Assembly: GCA_023386795.1 (NCBI GenBank)
Contig: JAEWJB010000101.1
Span: 1-14,336 of the forward strand
From: Pseudomonadota bacterium
GTDB taxonomy: Bacteria; Pseudomonadota; Gammaproteobacteria; Xanthomonadales; Xanthomonadaceae
Reading direction: 5' to 3'
DNA: 14,336 nt
A program made the translations under genes and the position numbers. The notes below the pieces were generated by a model, which saw only the letters and a program-made list of their open reading frames with translations, was not told where the DNA came from and made no database searches. Shown here in pieces: positions 1-6,505 of the stretch; position 1 is the first letter of the stretch; each line of letters starts with the position of its first letter.

Positions 1-75
1 AGCCGCGACCTTGCGACATCAGGGTTCATTGCCGTTTGCCACTGCACGGTCGCGGCTGAAGCCGCTCCTGCAGGG
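1..75. repeat. Extragenic palindromic (REP-like) repeat, partial
   Basis: AGCCGCGACC at 1-10 is the exact reverse complement of GGTCGCGGCT at 48-57, and the right arm continues as GAAGCCGCTCCTGCA to about 72. The right arm contains its own palindrome, GCGGCT-GA-AGCCGC. The same right arm occurs at 8968-8992, so this is one copy of a dispersed two-arm element; its outer left arm is cut off by the window edge. It lies just beyond the 3' end of the sensor kinase gene, whose stop is at 101-103, where such elements commonly sit. Repeats of this kind are widespread in Xanthomonadaceae genomes, but copy number here is unknown. Confidence 0.7.
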
Positions 76-100
76 GATGTTTGATGTGGACGGCGACTGT

Positions 101-1399
101 TTAAAGCGCGCTTTCCTTGGCCAATGAGCTGGACAGGTCCAGCGATGCGATCGTGCCGCGTCCTTCATCGGATTCGAACGTCAACGTCCAGCCCAGGTGC
201 TCGCACAGGCGCCCGATCAGGTCCAGCCCGATCCCCGCCGCGCGGCTGCTGTGGTCGCCCCGCGCCATGCGCGCGTAGATCGCGCTGATCTCCTCCGGCG
301 ACATGCCATGCCCCGGGTCTTCGATGCGCACGATGGCCGGCGCCGACAGCCCGATGTGGATCGTGCCGCGGTCGCTGTTCTCGATGGCGTTGCGCAGCAG
401 GTTGCCGATCGCCGCCTGCAGGATCGTCACCGGTGCGAATACCCGCGCCGGGGTGTCGGCATGCAGCGCGAGCCGCAGGTCCTTGTCCGCGCTCAGGTGC
501 TGGTGGTCGGCCACGATCTCCGGCAGCAGCTGGTCCAGCCGCACTTCGTCGCTGCTGCGCGCCAGCCGCGCCGGGTCCTTGGCCAACACCAGCAGCAGCG
601 CCAGCAGCTGCTCCACGCCGGCCGCCGTCTGGCGGATGCGCAACAACTGGTGGCGCACCGGCGCCGGAACGTCTTCCTGCGCCAGCGCCAGTTCGCTGGC
701 GCCATCGATCACCGCGATCGGCGTGCGCAGTTCATGGCTGGCACTGTTGATGAAGGAACGCTCGCGTTCGACGAACTGGTCGTTGCGGCCGAGGTAGTCG
801 TTCAGCGCCTCGGTGATCACTTTCTGCTCGCTGCTGGCGCGCGGATCCAGCTCCACGCGCTGGCCCGGACGGTCCGGCTGCAACCGGCGGATGCGCTCGG
901 CCATCTGGCTCAACGGCTTCACCACCCGCCCCATGCCCCAGCCCACCAGCAACCCGAGCAGCACGATCGCCACCAGGTTGGAGGCCACCATCCACAGGCC
1001 CAGGTTGTTCTCGTGCCGCTGCAGCTCGGTGATGTCCAGCGCCAACACCAGCCGGCGGCCCTTCACGTCCTGCACCATCAGCACCTTGTCGCGGCCCTGG
1101 TAGGCGATGCCGTCGTGGATGCCCGGCTGGAAATCCGCGTATTCCGGCGGCGGCGGCGAGTCATCATCGTCGCCGAACAACTGCACGGTCTGGCTGTCGG
1201 TCCAGTGGTAGTCCGGGTCCTCGGCGCTGCGCTGCACGAAGTGGTCCAGCTCGGACTTGAGCAGCGAATGCCAGGTCAGCTGTTCGGCCTGCTCGTTGAC
1301 GATGTAGCCGTGCACGAACACCGCCAGCGAGATCAGCGCGGCATACACCACCAGCCACAGGGTCACCTGCCGCCGCAGCGCGCGGGGCTTAGGTGCCAT
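101..1399 (-). CDS. colS: Two-component sensor histidine kinase (ColS/VgrS-like)
   Basis: Inner-membrane sensor kinase of 432 residues. TM1 spans about residues 12-30, a periplasmic sensor of about 100 residues follows, and TM2 spans about 135-157. Next come a HAMP-like linker, an H-box with phospho-accepting His222 in SASHELRTP, an N-box around 333-341 (NLLRNAIEN), DPGHGM at 361-366 and GIGL at 389-392, so the kinase core is complete. The sensor carries an ExxE motif (E36-Q-A-E39) just after TM1, plus His44, Glu50, His53 and an unusual acidic run Asp77-80. ExxE-type motifs bind Fe3+ or Zn2+ in known ColS/VgrS proteins, so metal sensing is inferred. The ATG at 1399 is chosen because GGAGG (1406-1410) lies 6 nt upstream. 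It overlaps the regulator's stop by 11 bp, implying translational coupling. The family call is firm; the colS name rests on resemblance and context. Confidence 0.93.
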   Translation of the reverse strand: MAPKPRALRRQVTLWLVVYAALISLAVFVHGYIVNEQAEQLTWHSLLKSELDHFVQRSAEDPDYHWTDSQTVQLFGDDDDSPPPPEYADFQPGIHDGIAYQGRDKVLMVQDVKGRRLVLALDITELQRHENNLGLWMVASNLVAIVLLGLLVGWGMGRVVKPLSQMAERIRRLQPDRPGQRVELDPRASSEQKVITEALNDYLGRNDQFVERERSFINSASHELRTPIAVIDGASELALAQEDVPAPVRHQLLRIRQTAAGVEQLLALLLVLAKDPARLARSSDEVRLDQLLPEIVADHQHLSADKDLRLALHADTPARVFAPVTILQAAIGNLLRNAIENSDRGTIHIGLSAPAIVRIEDPGHGMSPEEISAIYARMARGDHSSRAAGIGLDLIGRLCEHLGWTLTFESDEGRGTIASLDLSSSLAKESAL

Positions 1400-2090
1400 C
1401 GTCGGCCTCCGCCGCGTCGACCTGCGCCAGCCGGTAGCCGACACGCGGCAGCGTGTGGATCAGCTTCTCGGCGAACGGGCCATCCACGCTGCGGCGCAAT
1501 TCGTAGATATGCGAGCGCAGCATGTCGCCGTCCGGCGGCTCGTCGCCCCAGAGTGCATGTTCCAGGCGCTCGCGGGTGACTGCCGCCGGGCTGGCCTGCA
1601 TCAGCACTTCGAGCAGCTTGCGGCAGGCGGGGTACAGGTGCAGCGGGCGGCCGGCACGCGTGGCTTCCAGCGTCGCCAGGTCCAGGCGCAGGTCGGCCAC
1701 CTGCAAGGCCTTGCTGCGACCGCGGCCCTGCGCGCGCACCAGCAGCGCCTCCAGGCGCACTTCCAGCTCCGGCAGCGCGAAGGGCTTGGTGAGGTAGTCG
1801 TCGGCACCGGCACGGAAGCCGGCGATCTTGTCGGGCAACTCATCACGCGCGGTGAGCATGATGACCGGCACCTCCGAGGCATGCTCCTCGCGCAGGCGGC
1901 GCAGCACTTCGGGGCCGTCCATGCGCGGCATCATCCAGTCCAGGATGATCGCGTCGTAGGCCTGGGTGGTGGCCAGGTGCAGGCCGGTCACGCCGTCGGG
2001 CGCGGCGTCGAGTACATGGCCGCGCGCTTCGAAGTAATCGAACAGGTTGGCGACCAGGTTGTGGTTGTCTTCGATGACCAGGAGCCGCAT
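1389..2090 (-). CDS. colR: OmpR-family response regulator (ColR/VgrR-like)
   Basis: DNA-binding response regulator of 233 residues, normal for the OmpR/PhoB family. The receiver domain (about 1-118) has the acidic pocket Glu7-Asp8, phospho-acceptor Asp51 in ILDWMMP, Thr80 in MLTARD and Lys102 in LTKPF. The winged-helix domain fills the C-terminal half and ends in the family signature HIYELRRSVDGPF...IHTLPRVGYRL. It should receive phosphate from the kinase encoded immediately downstream and bind tandem direct repeats at promoters. The ATG at 2090 gives the canonical N-terminus MRLLVIEDN; no clear Shine-Dalgarno precedes it, and an in-frame ATG at 2120 would add ten residues. It is divergent from the ArnT-like gene, with about 100 bp between that contain a candidate binding site. 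The receiver resembles Xanthomonas ColR from memory, notably DGVTGLHL; that name is less certain than the family. Confidence 0.94.
   Translation of the reverse strand: MRLLVIEDNHNLVANLFDYFEARGHVLDAAPDGVTGLHLATTQAYDAIILDWMMPRMDGPEVLRRLREEHASEVPVIMLTARDELPDKIAGFRAGADDYLTKPFALPELEVRLEALLVRAQGRGRSKALQVADLRLDLATLEATRAGRPLHLYPACRKLLEVLMQASPAAVTRERLEHALWGDEPPDGDMLRSHIYELRRSVDGPFAEKLIHTLPRVGYRLAQVDAAEADDGT
1406..1410 (-). promoter_or_regulatory. Ribosome-binding site of the sensor kinase gene
   Basis: GGAGG on the minus strand ends 6 nt before the ATG at 1399 and lies inside the 3' end of the response regulator gene. It decides the kinase start over the upstream in-frame ATG at 1444, which would add 15 Arg-rich residues and overlap the regulator far more. 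Confidence 0.7.
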
Positions 2091-2133
2091 GCGGAATTTG
2101 CGGGAAGGCGGAGCGGGCATCGTAGCGGGTGGA

Positions 2134-2168
2134 TGTCGGAATCGTGTCGAAACCGACGTGTTCCGACA
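2134..2168. promoter_or_regulatory. Candidate response-regulator operator in divergent promoter
   Basis: In the gap between the regulator start (2090) and the ArnT-like start (2194), four GTCG/CGAC half-sites are packed into 35 bp. Two read on the plus strand, at 2135-2138 and 2146-2149, 11 bp apart (TGTCGGAATCG then TGTCGAAACCG). Two read on the minus strand, at 2154-2157 and 2164-2167, 10 bp apart. The outer arms TGTCGGAA (2134-2141) and TTCCGACA (2161-2168) form a perfect inverted repeat. OmpR-family dimers typically bind direct repeats spaced 10-11 bp, so this looks like one dimer site facing each divergent promoter. A weak minus-strand promoter (TTGTCG at 2169-2164, 17-bp spacer, CACGAT at 2146-2141) would overlap it. 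Confidence 0.5.
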
Positions 2169-2193
2169 ATCTTCCCACGCCCCCGCGCCCACC

Positions 2194-3933
2194 ATGGTCG
2201 GTTCCCTGCCCGCGCCCCCGCCGATGCCGCCTATCGCCTCCCCCACCACGATCTCCCGCTGGCGCAGCGCGCTGGTGGGGCTGCTGATCGCGCTCAGCCT
2301 GCTCGCCGGTCTGGGGCTGCGCCAGCCCAATCCGGCCGACGAGCCACGCTTCGTGCTCGCCGCCCGCAGCATGGTCGAAAGCGGCCAGTGGCTGCTGCCG
2401 CATCGTGGCAGCGAGCTTTATGCGGAAAAGCCGCCGGTGTTCATGTGGCTTCAGGCCGGCGCCTACCAACTCACCGGCGACTGGACGATCGCCTTCCTGC
2501 TGCCCTCGCTGTTCGCGGCGCTGGCCGTGCTGTGGCTGGTACGCGACCTCGGCCGCCGGCTGTGGCACCCGCGCATCGGCGACATCGCCGCGCTGGCGGT
2601 GTTTTCCACCCTGCAGTTCGGCCTGATGGCCAAGCGCGCGCACATCGACATGGTGCTGCTGGCGATGACCACGCTGTCGCTGTGGGGCCTGCTGCGCCAC
2701 CTGCTGCAGGGACCCTATTGGCGCGGCTGGTGGCTGGGCGCCTTCGCCGCCGGCGTGGGTACGGTGACCAAGGGCGTCGGCTTCCTGCCGCTGCTGGTGC
2801 TGTTGCCATGGGCACTGCACGTGCGCCTGCACGGCCGCACATGGTCCGCCAGGCGCGGCGACGGCTGGCGCTGGGCGGCCACGCTGCCGATGTTCATCGC
2901 CGGCACCGCGGTGTGGCTGCTGCCGCTGGCCTTGGCGCTGTGGCGCAGCGACGATCCCGCGCTGCAGGCCTATGCGCGCGAGATCCTGCTGCGCCAGACC
3001 GCCACCCGCTACACCGCCGCCTGGCACCACGTACAGCCTGCCTGGTACTACCTGCGGGTAATCGCACTGCTGTGGCTGCCGGGCAGCCTGCTGCTGCCGG
3101 CGCTGCTGCCCGCCTGGTGGCGTCGCCTGCGCCGCGGCGACGCGCGCCAGTGGCTGCTGCTCGGCTGGAGCCTGCTCGTGCTGCTTTTCTTCAGCGTCAG
3201 CCCGGGCAAGCGCGAGCTGTACATCCTGCCGATCCTGCCGGCTGCATGCCTGGCGTCTGCCCCGTTGCTGGCCGGCCTGTTGCGGCGCCCGCTGCCGCGC
3301 CGGCTGCTGCTGGGCTACGTGGTCGTCCTGGCCGTGGCTGCGCTGGCGGTCGCCTTCGGACCGTGGTTGCCGCGCGATGCACTGCGCCGCGACCTGGATG
3401 CGGGCGTCGTGCAGCAGCTGAAATACGGGCTGATCGCACTCGGGGTCGGTCTCGGCGTGATCGCCGCCTGGGCCCGCCAGCGGCGCGCCGCACTCGGCGT
3501 CGTGCTGGCCACCGCGCTGCTATGGACCGTCCACGGCATGGTATTCGCGCCGGCGCTGGATGCCTCCAGTTCGGCCGCCGGCCTGATGCGGCGCGTGGGG
3601 CAACGCATCGGTCCCGACGCGCAACTGGGCATGGTCGCCTGGCGCGAGCAGAACCTGCTGCAGGCCGACAGGCCGGTCACCGAGTTCGGCTTCAAGGCCG
3701 ACTGGGCCACGCAGTGGGCCAAGGCCGGTCCGTGGCTGGCCGCGCAGCCCACGCGGCGCTGGCTGTTCGTGCTGCGGGAGGCCCTGCCCGCCTGCGTGGA
3801 CCGCGCGCAGGTAGTGGAGATCGGCCAGTCGAACCGTAACCAATGGCTGCTGGTGCCCGGAACGGCGTGGCACGCAGGTTGCCACGCCGGCCGGGACGGT
3901 ACCGACGGGGCCGGCGACGACAACGACGACTGA
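2194..3933 (+). CDS. ArnT-like (GT83) lipid A glycosyltransferase, integral membrane
   Basis: Polytopic inner-membrane protein of 579 residues, close to the roughly 550 of ArnT. Such enzymes take a sugar, typically 4-amino-4-deoxy-L-arabinose, from undecaprenyl phosphate on the periplasmic side and attach it to a lipid A phosphate, reducing negative charge. Visible family features are the first-loop acidic pair Asp49-Glu50 (NPADEPRF), the YAEKPPVFMW motif with Glu78 and Lys79, Asp152 in KRAHIDM, and SPGKRELYILP with Lys339-Arg340. Many hydrophobic segments lie between, and a soluble C-terminal part follows. The C-terminus ends in an odd Gly/Asp-rich tail. No L-Ara4N synthesis genes (arnBCAD) are present here, so the donor sugar is unknown; an amino-hexose is possible. 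ATG at 2194 or 2224 could be the start; neither has a clear Shine-Dalgarno. It is divergent from the regulator pair, whose candidate operator lies just upstream. Confidence 0.85.
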   Translation: MVGSLPAPPPMPPIASPTTISRWRSALVGLLIALSLLAGLGLRQPNPADEPRFVLAARSMVESGQWLLPHRGSELYAEKPPVFMWLQAGAYQLTGDWTIAFLLPSLFAALAVLWLVRDLGRRLWHPRIGDIAALAVFSTLQFGLMAKRAHIDMVLLAMTTLSLWGLLRHLLQGPYWRGWWLGAFAAGVGTVTKGVGFLPLLVLLPWALHVRLHGRTWSARRGDGWRWAATLPMFIAGTAVWLLPLALALWRSDDPALQAYAREILLRQTATRYTAAWHHVQPAWYYLRVIALLWLPGSLLLPALLPAWWRRLRRGDARQWLLLGWSLLVLLFFSVSPGKRELYILPILPAACLASAPLLAGLLRRPLPRRLLLGYVVVLAVAALAVAFGPWLPRDALRRDLDAGVVQQLKYGLIALGVGLGVIAAWARQRRAALGVVLATALLWTVHGMVFAPALDASSSAAGLMRRVGQRIGPDAQLGMVAWREQNLLQADRPVTEFGFKADWATQWAKAGPWLAAQPTRRWLFVLREALPACVDRAQVVEIGQSNRNQWLLVPGTAWHAGCHAGRDGTDGAGDDNDD

Positions 3934-3960
3934 ACGGAATCGCCGGCGCGGTGCGCCGAT

Positions 3961-3977
3961 CCGACCGCTTTCCGACA
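3961..3977 (-). promoter_or_regulatory. Second candidate regulator-binding site, upstream of PAP2-eptA
   Basis: In the 91-bp gap between the ArnT-like stop and the PAP2 start, CCGAC occurs at 3961-3965 and again 11 bp on at 3972-3976. Read on the minus strand this is TGTCGGAA, then GTCGG. The 8-bp element TGTCGGAA is identical to both outer arms of the site at 2134-2168, and the direct-repeat spacing matches. The site sits 48 bp before the PAP2 ATG, a reasonable place for an activator, although its orientation relative to the downstream gene is reversed compared with the upstream pair at 2134. Confidence 0.45.
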
Positions 3978-4024
3978 ACGCGCTACCGATCATCGCCGCA
4001 CTCTCGGCACGCCTTGTCTGATCC

Positions 4025-4762
4025 ATGGAACTGCAAACCGCACCGGCGCTCCCCACGGCGTCCTACCCGCCCCCGCATCCGCGGGTGCCGCTGGCCACGC
4101 ACCTGTACCTGCCGTTCGCGCTGCTGTTGATCCTCAACGCATGGCTGGCGGCCGGCGGGGGCGACATGGCGTTTGCCGACTGGCTTTACCGGCTGGAGGG
4201 TGGCCACTGGGCGTTGAAAGATGCCTGGTTCACCAGCCATTTCGTGCATCGCATCGGCAAGTGGGCCAGCACGCTGGGCGCGCTGCTGGTGGCGGTAGCC
4301 GCCGCACGTGCGTGGCGCGCGCCCCGGCATGCCTGGCGCTGGCCGCTGCTGGCGCTGGTCGGTTCGGTCGCGGTGTCCACCGCGCTGGTATCGATGTTCA
4401 AGCACCTCACGCACATGGATTGCCCCTGGGACCTGGCGCGCTACGGCGGCACGCGCGCGTTCTACGGGCTGTTCGAATCGCGCGGCGGCGTGCCGGCTTC
4501 CGGCTGTTTCCCCGCCGGCCATGCCAGCGCCGGCTATGCGTGGGTGGCGCTGTACTTCTTCGCCCTGGCTGTTCGTCCGCAATGGCGTTGGGCGGCGCTG
4601 GCCTTCGGCCTGGGCATCGGCTTGCTGTTCGGCTTCTCGCAGCAGTTGCGTGGTGCGCACTTCCTTTCGCACGACCTGTGGACGCTGGCGGTGTGCTGGG
4701 TCGTCCCGTTGTGCCTGTTCCGCCTGCTGCCGCGCGGCGATGCCCCGCAGGTGCGCGCATGA
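4025..4762 (+). CDS. PAP2-family membrane phosphatase
   Basis: Integral membrane phosphatase of 245 residues with several hydrophobic segments. PAP2 enzymes hydrolyse lipid phosphates or pyrophosphates at the outer face of the inner membrane; beside eptA and an ArnT-like gene, a lipid A 1-phosphatase or undecaprenyl-pyrophosphate role is likely but not proven. Motif 1 is Lys126 followed by HLTHMDCPWD, with Cys133-Pro134 where classical enzymes have Arg-Pro. Motif 2 is CFPAGHAS with His166. Motif 3 is RGAHFLSHD with Arg209, His212, His216 and Asp217, and its Arg-to-His spacing is shorter than the textbook SRx5H. The CPWD and RGAHF forms look like subfamily traits rather than damage. The ATG at 4025 has no obvious Shine-Dalgarno. 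Its stop overlaps the eptA start as ATGA, so the two genes form a coupled operon with the candidate operator upstream. Confidence 0.88.
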   Translation: MELQTAPALPTASYPPPHPRVPLATHLYLPFALLLILNAWLAAGGGDMAFADWLYRLEGGHWALKDAWFTSHFVHRIGKWASTLGALLVAVAAARAWRAPRHAWRWPLLALVGSVAVSTALVSMFKHLTHMDCPWDLARYGGTRAFYGLFESRGGVPASGCFPAGHASAGYAWVALYFFALAVRPQWRWAALAFGLGIGLLFGFSQQLRGAHFLSHDLWTLAVCWVVPLCLFRLLPRGDAPQVRA

Positions 4763-6423
4763 GCCTGTCGATTTCACGTCCGTCGTGGCGGCAGTGGCTG
4801 CGCGACATCGACTGGCGGTGGCGGCCGACGCTCTCGACCGAGGGCCTGATCCTCGCCACCAGCGTGTTCTTCGCACTGGCCTGCAACGGCCTGTTCTGGC
4901 GCAGCGCCACGGCCTGGAGCGGCGGCGGGATCGGCATGACGCTGTCGCTGCTGGCGGTGCTGGTGGCCGTGCACAGCCTGTTGCTTGGCCTGCTGGTGTG
5001 GCGCTGGAACGCGAAGGTGCTGCTGACCGTGTTGCTGCTCAGCACCGCGCTCACCACCTATTACATGGGGCGCTACAACGTCTATATCGATGCGGACATG
5101 CTGCGCAACGTGCTGGCCACCGACCGCAAGGAGTCGGGCGAGCTGATTACCGCGTCCCTGCTGCTGCCGCTGCTGGTGTATGGCGTATTGCCGGTCGCCG
5201 TGCTGTGGCGGCTGCGGCTGCGTGCCCGCCCGATGGGGCGTGCCCTGCTGGTGCGCGCCGGCTTCCTGCTGGCGGTCGCGGCCTGCGGCGCGGGCGCGGC
5301 CCTGCTGTCGTTCCAGAACCTGTCGGCGCTGATGCGCAACCACCATGAGATCCGCTACCTCGCCACGCCGATCAACACGCTGGCCGCGCTGCGCGCCAAC
5401 CTGAAATCGGCCACGCCGGGCCACAAGGCGCCGAAGCTGCCGATCGGCCAGGACGCCACCGCCACGCCGCGCGCGCCCGCATCGCGCCCGCGCCTGCTGT
5501 TGATCGTGCTCGGCGAAACCATGCGCGCGCAGAACTTCGGCCTCAACGGCTACGCGCGGCAGACCACGCCGGAACTGGCGCAGGTGGACGGGCTCGTCAA
5601 TTTCCCGGACATGCATTCCTGCGGCACCAGTACCGAGGTGTCGGTGCCGTGCATGTTCTCGCCCTGGGGCCGCCACGACTACAACGAGGACACGATCCGC
5701 AGCCACCAATCGCTGCTGCACGTGCTCGACCATGCCGGCGTGGGCGTGCTGTGGCGCGACAACCAGAGCGGCTGCAAGGGCGTGTGCGATGGCCTGCCGA
5801 TCCAGCAGCTGGACGATGCGAAGATCGCCGGCCTGTGCAAGGACGGCCGCTGCATGGATGAAGTGCTGCTGGACAACCTCGCCACCCAGGTGCGCGCCCG
5901 GCCCGGTGACCGCGTGGTCGTGCTGCACCAGCTCGGCAACCACGGCCCGAGCTACTACGAGCGTTATCCGGCCACGTTCGCGCGCTTCAACCCGGCCTGC
6001 CAGAACCCGGACCTGGGCCAGTGCAGCCGCGGGCAGATCGTCAACGCCTACGATAACGCGGTGCTCTACACCGACCACTTCCTGGGTCGCGCCATCGGCG
6101 CACTGCGCGCGATGCCCGATTACGACACCGCGATGATCTACCTCTCCGACCACGGCGAGTCGCTGGGCGAGAAGGGCCTGTACCTGCACGGCGTTCCCTA
6201 CGCCATCGCCCCGCAGGAGCAGACCCACGTGCCGATGGTGATGTGGTTCTCGCCGCAGTTCGCCCGCGACCGTGGCCTGGACCTGCAGTGCCTGCGCCAG
6301 CGCGCCGCCGGCCGGGCCGACCACGACAACCTGTTCCCCTCGGTGCTGGGCCTGATGCAGGTGCGCACCTCGCTCTACGATTCATCGCGCGACCTGTTCG
6401 CCGGCTGCCAGCAGCCGGCCTGA
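4759..6423 (+). CDS. eptA: Lipid A phosphoethanolamine transferase
   Basis: Inner-membrane enzyme of 554 residues with five N-terminal TM helices (to about residue 210) and a periplasmic sulfatase-fold domain (about 245-554). It transfers phosphoethanolamine from phosphatidylethanolamine to lipid A phosphates, as EptA and MCR enzymes do. Active-site elements are all present: Glu253 in LGETMR, nucleophile Thr292 in SCGTSTEVSVPCMFS, His395 in QLGNHGP, and Asp464-His465 in LSDHGES. Spacing and even numbering closely follow MCR-1 (Thr285, His395, Asp465, His466, recalled from family knowledge). Cys288/Cys298, the GCKGVC pair, the CKDGRC pair and a CQNPDLGQC pair match the disulfides of the family. 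Translation is coupled to the PAP2 gene through the ATGA overlap at 4759-4762. The regulator pair encoded nearby probably controls it; ColRS activates eptA under zinc in Pseudomonas aeruginosa. Confidence 0.95.
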   Translation: MSLSISRPSWRQWLRDIDWRWRPTLSTEGLILATSVFFALACNGLFWRSATAWSGGGIGMTLSLLAVLVAVHSLLLGLLVWRWNAKVLLTVLLLSTALTTYYMGRYNVYIDADMLRNVLATDRKESGELITASLLLPLLVYGVLPVAVLWRLRLRARPMGRALLVRAGFLLAVAACGAGAALLSFQNLSALMRNHHEIRYLATPINTLAALRANLKSATPGHKAPKLPIGQDATATPRAPASRPRLLLIVLGETMRAQNFGLNGYARQTTPELAQVDGLVNFPDMHSCGTSTEVSVPCMFSPWGRHDYNEDTIRSHQSLLHVLDHAGVGVLWRDNQSGCKGVCDGLPIQQLDDAKIAGLCKDGRCMDEVLLDNLATQVRARPGDRVVVLHQLGNHGPSYYERYPATFARFNPACQNPDLGQCSRGQIVNAYDNAVLYTDHFLGRAIGALRAMPDYDTAMIYLSDHGESLGEKGLYLHGVPYAIAPQEQTHVPMVMWFSPQFARDRGLDLQCLRQRAAGRADHDNLFPSVLGLMQVRTSLYDSSRDLFAGCQQPA

Positions 6424-6448
6424 AACACCGCCGCGCGCCGGGCAGCCC

Positions 6449-6477
6449 TTGCGGCACCGACGCGCGGCCTCTAGCCT
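6449..6477 (+). promoter_or_regulatory. Possible promoter of the M2 peptidase gene
   Basis: TTGCGG (6449-6454), a 17-bp spacer and TAGCCT (6472-6477) lie in the 82-bp gap between eptA and the peptidase start. The match to the sigma-70 consensus is weak in the -10 box, so this is tentative. CCGCGCG (6431-6437) and CGCGCGG (6461-6467) form an inverted repeat in the same gap that could act at the eptA 3' end. Confidence 0.25.
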
Positions 6478-6494
6478 TCGGCGGACCGTCCCGC

Positions 6495-6499
6495 AAGGA
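6495..6499 (+). promoter_or_regulatory. Ribosome-binding site of the M2 peptidase gene
   Basis: AAGGA sits 6 nt before a GTG at 6506. It supports that GTG over the in-frame ATG at 6449, which would put 19 extra residues, several of them Arg, ahead of a clean lipoprotein signal peptide. Confidence 0.7.
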
Positions 6500-6505
6500 T
6501 CCGCC

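Noticed and set aside
1455..3839. Long plus-strand open frame across the regulator and the ArnT-like gene
   Set aside because: It is out of frame with both recognised proteins and crosses their divergent promoter; the composition is that of a shadow frame.
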